A program made the position numbers and the translations under genes. Below the pieces are notes generated by a model. The model made no database searches, was not told the DNA's origin, and saw only the letters and a program-made list of their open reading frames with translations. A stretch of DNA of 64,000 nucleotides from Rosa chinensis (Eukaryota > Streptophyta > Magnoliopsida > Rosales > Rosaceae), in assembly GCF_002994745.2 (NCBI RefSeq), contig NC_037091.1, positions 23,007,789 to 23,071,788 on the forward strand, given 5' to 3'. Every line of letters begins with the position of its first letter. The first letter of the stretch is position 1. Positions 58,394 through 64,000 of the stretch are shown piece after piece.

Positions 58394-60335
58394 TTTAACC
58401 CTGAAATGTCATCGTTAGTATAGAATAAGTAGGGATCGTTCTATTCCGGGGATTAAGGGTACACCTGTAATTGCAAAAATAATTAATTAATTAGTAAAAG
58501 TAAAAAGTATTATTTACAAAAAGAATATATACAAATAACGAAATAAAAGGGGGGTTTAAGAATTATAAAATCAAAAGTTAAAGTAAATCAAATAAAGAAA
58601 ACGTAAAAACATATATACAAGGGTGGAACGCAAGGAACAAAGATCAAAACCAATTCCATGTAATCAAATTCGATTCAAACCCTTTAATTGTTCATCTAAG
58701 TCATGAGAAAGGAGTTGATCATGTGAAACATTCGAAAGCAAATGATTTCCCATATTTTACTTTTCAATGCTAATTAACCTAAGCGAAAGCACCTAGATCA
58801 ATCCTATCAAACATGCATTCAAGCACTAGAAAGTTAGTTAATCATAACATGTTTAACGCATTACACATAGAGAAAGGCTATCAACTCAAGTGTACAACTT
58901 AGTTATGGAAAAGTCCACCTAATTGCAATCCTCTTCAATTAAATTCGATTCTTGTCTAGAACCTTTACTACTTTTGATTCAAGTTACACAAAGCAAAAAG
59001 TTGATTCATGTTCTTAAACCTAGCACCAATTACATGCAAATCCTATAAGTGTCGACCCAAATAACATAAACATATAAAAGTTTTCTGTAAAGCAAATTTA
59101 ATCGAACAAACTCACATAAGCAACTTAGAATCTCAATTATAGAATTCGAAAACTTTATTTAAACATAGAAATTGGGCTTAAACTTTGCCCTAAACGTTAT
59201 TGTTAACTAGAAACAAGTTCATACGAAATCAAACAAGGAAACCAAAAAGGTTACAAGGAAAAGGAACGAATTACACCGTGAGTGGAGATGGAGATGGAGA
59301 GCTAGATGGTTGGATCTTGAATCTTGGAAGCAAGCCTTCAAGGTGGATGATGGAGGATATGATCTTCACGGCTCATTCTTCTTCTTCCTCTCCTTACTTG
59401 AAAACGCAGAGCTTTGCAACTAGAGAATGGAGAGAATTTTTCTGAATGAAGAGGTGTTGTGGTGTTGTTCTTCTGTTTGATGGTGTCGTTGTGTGATGGT
59501 GTGTTGTTGTGTAGAATTGTGTAGAGAATGCTCCTATTTATAGGAGGATGACAACTTAGTCTCCAAGTCTTCAAGATTGATCCACACAGCATTAGCCAAT
59601 CAGAGAACGCCACGTCAGCTCTGCTATGTCATCCAACCAATAAGAAACCTCCAATTTAACACCTTGATTTAGGGAGATTATTTTTGAATTAATTGCATGA
59701 TTATTTTCTAATTTATCTCCTCAAATAACTATCCAATCATGCCACACAGCTTCGACCAATCACAGAACACCATGTCAGCTCTGTTGAGTCATCCAGCCAA
59801 TCAGAAGCCTCCAAAATAAATCCCATAATCTTTCCAAATATATTATTGCTGATTTTCCCAAGATTTAATCTGATTTTTCTCTTAATTTTCGGCCAAAATA
59901 CTCTTGAGTGAAAATAGGAATGAATCTGGACTTGTTTTGGACTTTTTCTCCCTTAAATCTCTCCATGGCATCATTATCCTTGATCATCTCTTGATTTTTG
60001 ACATTAACTCCATAATTTCCCATGGCAAAATCAGCTTTAATTCCCCATAATATCTCCCACGTCATCATGTGGTCTCCTAATGCCTTCAGGTTTCCTAGCC
60101 TCATCAGGATTCCTGCGTTGACTAGGATTCCTAGTTGGACCAGGAAAACTCCATTTCTTCATTTCAGCTCATTTCCTTGTCATTTATTCCAATGTACCTA
60201 GAAAATAGAAACTTTTATTAAAATTACTAAAAATAGAAACTTTCTAAAGATGGAAACTTTCCTAATCAAGACGGATTTATTTAAGGAAATAACTAAGTAA
60301 ATATGAGGAAATAACAGTTAAAACGTCGCATTAAA
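58394..60335. other. Possible insertion between two His/Asp/Gln-rich ORF pieces
   Basis: AT-rich, mostly non-coding, beginning GTATAGAATAAGTAGGGATC after the stop of the 58157 ORF. It ends before ATGCTCCTATCACATGATCA at 60336. The duplicated phrase CACACAGC-TT-ACCAATCA-AGAAC-CCA-GTCAGCTCTG recurs at 59580 and 59745. The family was not recognised and no clear target duplication was seen. Confidence 0.35.
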
Positions 60336-61178
60336 ATGCTCCTATCACATGATCAAAAGAAGCAAGTTCATGATCATTTTAATAGTGACTCTGCTACTAG
60401 ACGTCATGACCATGCGAAGGGTCAAGAACATGACCCGCTCAATTATCAATCAAGATATGACCATGTAGAGGATCAATTAAGGCATGGCCCACCTTACTAT
60501 CATCAATTTAGCCTTGGCCATGCTACTGGACGTCATGGTGAAGGTGATCAAAATCATGGCCAACTTAATTATCAATTAAGTTGTGGTCTTGAGAGGAAGC
60601 TAATCTGTGGCTTTATTGATCAATTCAATTTGAAGTTCTTCATATATGCTTTAAGGCCAGGCGGTGGCTTTGATATATGTGGGAGACACATCTGCAGCCC
60701 ACGTTGCATGATGGGCCAGAACATGTATTTTAGTGGCCAATTTGTCATTCGCGACTGTAAATTTGAGTATCATCAATACAAGTTAACTCTTGTTTACAAT
60801 TGTCAAACTTCAAATTTTTTGCAAGAGAAATTTGTTTATGATACTAAACAGCCCATAGAGGCATCTCAATATGATGTCTGGAAAGAAAATAGAGGCGAAC
60901 AAATATTTGATATGCCTATTTTTGAAGAGATCAATTCATTAAATTTTGGTGACTCTACGTATGATCTCAACATGGAGCCAATTTATGATGAATATCATGA
61001 TAATTATAATTTGATTATTGGTTCCAAAAATCAAATGCAGGAGTTCAAGATCTTTGAGGCTCTTGATCATGAGAATTCAGACCAACAAGTGGTCAAATAC
61101 AAAAGCCAATTCATGGCTAATTCTGAAGACACCATGTTCTATGACATGGTCATTCACTACAACAGAAAGTCTTTTTAG
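60336..61178 (+). CDS. 280-codon His/Asp/Gln-rich ORF, probably retroelement-derived
   Basis: An uninterrupted ORF. Residues 1-85 are rich in His, Asp, Gln and Tyr with loose repeats (DHAKGQEHDPLNYQ, DHVEDQLRHGPPYYHQ, GHATGRHGEGDQNHGQLNYQ), suggesting a low-complexity region. Residues 90-180 are more ordered, with paired cysteines (ICGRHICSPRCMMGQNMYFS), and the tail is acidic. I do not recognise a domain. Its tone matches the 58157-58393 ORF, so both may be parts of one retroelement reading frame split by 58394-60335. The last residues (HYNRKSF and the stop) are read from the terminal repeat of the CACTA element that starts at 61155, so the original C terminus is lost. Expression is unknown. 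Confidence 0.4.
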   Translation: MLLSHDQKKQVHDHFNSDSATRRHDHAKGQEHDPLNYQSRYDHVEDQLRHGPPYYHQFSLGHATGRHGEGDQNHGQLNYQLSCGLERKLICGFIDQFNLKFFIYALRPGGGFDICGRHICSPRCMMGQNMYFSGQFVIRDCKFEYHQYKLTLVYNCQTSNFLQEKFVYDTKQPIEASQYDVWKENRGEQIFDMPIFEEINSLNFGDSTYDLNMEPIYDEYHDNYNLIIGSKNQMQEFKIFEALDHENSDQQVVKYKSQFMANSEDTMFYDMVIHYNRKSF

Positions 61179-61991
61179 CGACCACATTTTTTGCGAGGAA
61201 TTTATTTTCCTCAGTAAATGTCACTTTTTACGAGGAATATATTGATTCCTCACTAAATGTCATTAGGTTTTCTGCGAGAAACATATTTTCCTCACTATTC
61301 ACCACTTTCTACGACAAATATTTCAGTTCATCACCAAAGGTGACCATAATTTGGTCTTCTAAATCATCATGTTATTAGTGAGAAAATAGGAGACTTCAGT
61401 GAGGAATTTTTTCATCACGAAAAAGACATTCAACGAGAAAATAATGATTTCGTCGTTATTAGTTTGGCGGAAAATTCTGTAAAACCGGCCAAATTCAACG
61501 ACGACAAAACTATGGTTTCCTCGCTAAGAGTCCGTGTTTTGCGAGGAACTATTTCCTCGTCAGAAGAAGCATTTAGCGAGGGAAATACACTTTTCTCGTT
61601 ATTTGTTTGGCGGAAAATTATGTAAAACCCGCCAACTCTAGTAGCGACGAAACTATAGGTTCCTTGCTAAATGTTAATGTTCAACGAGGAAACATTTGGT
61701 CGCCAAAAGATGCAGTTTGCGAGGAAATAATTAAGTCGTCGCTATAGTTTTGGTGGGAAGTTTTCTCGAACCAGCCAAATTGTATGACGACGGAAGTATG
61801 ATTTCCTCGTTAAAAGATGAATTTTAGTGATGAACGATTTCCTCGCTAAAAGCGGACTTTTATCGACGAATGATTTCCTCGCTAAAATAGAAATTTTAGC
61901 GATGAATGATCTTCTCGCTATTGATACATTTATTGAGAAATTAATAATTTCAACGCAATAGTTTTGGCAGAAGGTTTTTTGAACCTACCAA

Positions 61992-61998
<7 letters not shown>
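61155..61998. mobile_element. CACTA element 4, left end and subterminal repeats
   Basis: CACTACAACAGAAAGTCTTT is a plant CACTA terminus. It is followed by more than a dozen copies of GCGAGGAAT / TTCCTCG-type motifs in both orientations through about 61960, a typical subterminal array. The opposite end is not in the window; the sequence runs into a (TA)n tract at 61986 and the MITE cluster. Confidence 0.7.

Positions 61999-62034
<36 letters not shown>
61986..62034. repeat. (TA)n microsatellite
   Basis: A pure TA run of more than 20 units, directly left of MITE copy C. Confidence 0.95.
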
Positions 62035-62035
<1 letters not shown>

Positions 62036-62037
<2 letters not shown>

Positions 62038-62439
62038 ACCCTTCTAGTGAGGGATCTATTTTTTTGTTCTTTTCTAGGGATAGGGCATTAGACCAACTTT
62101 TTGATCATATTTTAACATCTTAACCATTCAGATTTTAGGTCCAAATGTGTAGATCACTTAAGAAAATTTTCAGCCAAATTAATTATCGTTAAGGCATTCA
62201 AAACGGCGACTTAAGATTATAAGTATGAACGGTTCAAGTTTGACAGATTTGGTTCGTTTATTGATTTATTCTAGTTTGATACCTTAACGATCACCGATTT
62301 GGCTGAAAATTTGGAGAAGTGATCTACACATTAGGACCTAAAAACTGAACGGTTGAGATGCCAAAATGTGATTGCAAAGTTGGTCTGATGCTCTATCCCT
62401 ATAAAAGACCAAAAAGGGGATCCCTTAATGGAAGGGCCC

Positions 62440-62445
<6 letters not shown>
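62036..62445. mobile_element. Palindromic MITE, copy C
   Basis: Ends AGGACCCTTCTAGTGAGGGA and, at the right, AGGGCCCTTCCATTAAGGGA in reverse complement. Internal inverted core: TTTTCAGCCAAATTAATTAT with CGTTAAGG facing CCTTAACGATCACCGATTTG with GCTGAAAAT. Flanked by TA and TA/TG repeats. Confidence 0.8.
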
Positions 62446-62476
<31 letters not shown>

Positions 62477-62582
62477 ATGTTTGTATATATGTATGTATAT
62501 ATATGTATATATGTATCTATATGTGTGTGTGTGTGTATATATATATCTATATCTATATATATATATATATCTATAGATATAT
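62445..62582. repeat. TA/TG microsatellite block between MITEs C and D
   Basis: Alternating (TG)n and (TA)n runs with interruptions. The ORF read across it is a repeat artefact. Confidence 0.9.
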
Positions 62583-62980
62583 ATAGGGCCCTTTTAGTGA
62601 GAGATCCATTCTTTGGTCTTTTCTAGGGATAGGGCATTAGACCAACTTTTCGATTATATTTTTGCATCTCAACCGTTCAGTTTTTAGTTCTTAATGAGTA
62701 GATTACTTCTACAAATTTTCAGCCAAATTAATTAATTATCATTAAGGCATTCGCAATGACGATTTAAGATTATAAGTATGAATGGTTTAAGTTTGATAGA
62801 TTTCGTTTGTCCATTGATTTAATATAGTATGATACCTTAACAATCACCAATTCGGCTGAAAATTTGCAGAAATGATCTATACATTAGATCCTAAAAACTG
62901 AACGGTTGAGATGCCGAAATGTGATCGAATATTTGGTATAATGCCCTATCCCTAGAAAAGGCCAAAAAAAGGGGTCCCTA
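62583..62980. mobile_element. Palindromic MITE, copy D
   Basis: Starts TAGGGCCCTTTTAGTGAGAG and ends near GGGGTCCCTATATA. It has the same internal inverted core as copy C, with scattered substitutions, and again is followed by a (TA)n run (about 62980-63001). Confidence 0.78.
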
Positions 62981-63001
62981 TATATATATATATATATATA
63001 T

Positions 63002-63354
63002 TATGGGATCCATTTTTTATCGCATTTTAGCATCTCGACCGTTCAGTTTTTAGGTTCTAATGCATACATCAGTTTTACAAATTTTCAGCTAAACTGATAA
63101 TCGTTAAGGTATCAAACTAGATTAAATCAATTGATGAACTGAAACTGTCCAACTTGAACTGTTGATGTTTATAACTGTAAACGTAGTTATGAATGCCTTA
63201 ATGATTATCAATTTGGCTGAAAATTTATAGAGGTGACCTACTCAAATAGACCTAAAGTCAACGGTTGAGATGTGAATATGTGGTCAAAAAGTGTGTCTAA
63301 TAAGCAATCCCTTAAAATGGTCAGAAAGGAGATCCCTCGCCAGAAGGGCCCTCT
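63002..63354. mobile_element. Palindromic MITE, copy E
   Basis: It starts in a shortened form (ATGGGATCCATTTTTTATCG) and ends CCCTCGCCAGAAGGGCCCTC, followed by a (TG)n run. Core TTTTCAGCTAAACTGATAAT / TTATCAATTTGGCTGAAAAT is present. More diverged than C and D. Confidence 0.75.
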
Positions 63355-64000
63355 GTGTGTGTGTGTGTGTATTTATATTTGAATAACTTATTATCACTCC
63401 CCAATTCCTTCCCATTGATCTTGCGCTCACTTTGCATACTTGACGTGTCCACTAAGGGACTCTTCTTTATGCATATTACTGTATTATACATGACTTACTA
63501 TGTCATTCCAATTGAACTGCTCTGGTTTTATAACATTCTTTTAAGATGTAGAACTTTGACGAAAAGTAGATGATCGATCACACTATGTTCAATATGATCA
63601 TCCTGATAATTCATGATAATTAACAACTAAATGGTACTCAATTTAGCTTAAAATTTGCAAAAATGATTTAGGAGCGATGTCTTAAGATTGAACTTTTCAG
63701 ATCATTGAAATAAAATTTTCATAGAAAATCTCGCACCAGACACTAAAATGTTGATACTACAATACCTTCTTCAAATTAAAAATCACTTAGTTAGCCATTA
63801 TCATGACTTAAGAACCCCTATACCCTAAACCACAAACCCTGAATTAAAGCGGGCTTTCAAAAACCTGAATAAAATTAAAAGTGAAACATTTAAAAGTCTT
63901 AAGCGGCAATGAAAACAGAAACGCGCCCGTTTGCGAAAGATAAAATGAGACACTGCCAGAAAACCCCAATTATCTCTCTGTCTCTCCCTCTCTCTCCTCG
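63355..64000. other. Intergenic end of window
   Basis: A (TG)n run is followed by AT-rich DNA. About 63600-63720 contains a decayed half of the same MITE core (TTTAGCTTAAAATTTGCAAA). The last 30 bases are CT-rich (CTCTCTGTCTCTCCCTCTCT), as in a plant 5' leader, so a gene could start just beyond the window. Confidence 0.4.

Noticed and set aside
62358..62576. ORF with a Val-Cys and Tyr-Ile repeat tail
   Set aside because: It is a reading of (TG)n and (TA)n microsatellites.

Overview
The window is nuclear DNA of a flowering plant, almost certainly a eudicot: it is AT-rich, genes have GT-AG introns, and transposable elements dominate. A Rosaceae-like genome is my guess from the style of the Copia and MITE sequences, but the species cannot be fixed from what is here. 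Product names come from protein motifs that I recognise, not from a search.

Three intact-looking host genes lie on the + strand. (1) 30813-31745: a two-exon At4g14100-like secreted protein of unknown function. (2) 34315-39357: an eight-exon ARL1-type ARF-like small GTPase of 182 aa, acting in Golgi traffic. (3) 44065-48885: a ten-exon plastid 1-deoxy-D-xylulose-5-phosphate synthase (DXS, probably the type 2 clade), the entry enzyme of the MEP isoprenoid pathway. All exon junctions of these three keep frame. The genes are not functionally linked to each other.

The left part (1-29.3 kb) is a deep nest of transposons. A 16.1-kb CACTA element (1241-17365) contains a second CACTA element (6249-15515), which contains a LINE (7212-11482, 18-bp target duplication). 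A MULE-type MITE (15976-16672, 9-bp duplication) sits in the outer element. Next comes an old Copia LTR retrotransposon (18393-29308, 5-bp duplication), itself split by a third CACTA element (22280-26868). Each CACTA element carries pieces of host genes with introns still in place: VPS35 and an alpha/beta-hydrolase in the first, eIF3f in the second, and an LHP1-type chromodomain exon plus 3-isopropylmalate dehydrogenase exons in the third. This repeated gene capture is the most interesting feature of the window.

The right part (49.3-64 kb) holds a younger Copia relative (49366-55352) directly downstream of DXS, a SINE inside a degenerate CACTA-like sequence (about 55726-56386), and the 5' part of another LTR element (LTR end, primer-binding-site-like sequence, broken gag). 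It also holds a 280-codon histidine/aspartate/glutamine-rich ORF whose 3' end runs into the tip of a fourth CACTA element, and three palindromic MITEs of one family separated by TA/TG microsatellites. No rRNA genes, tRNA genes or CRISPR arrays were seen.
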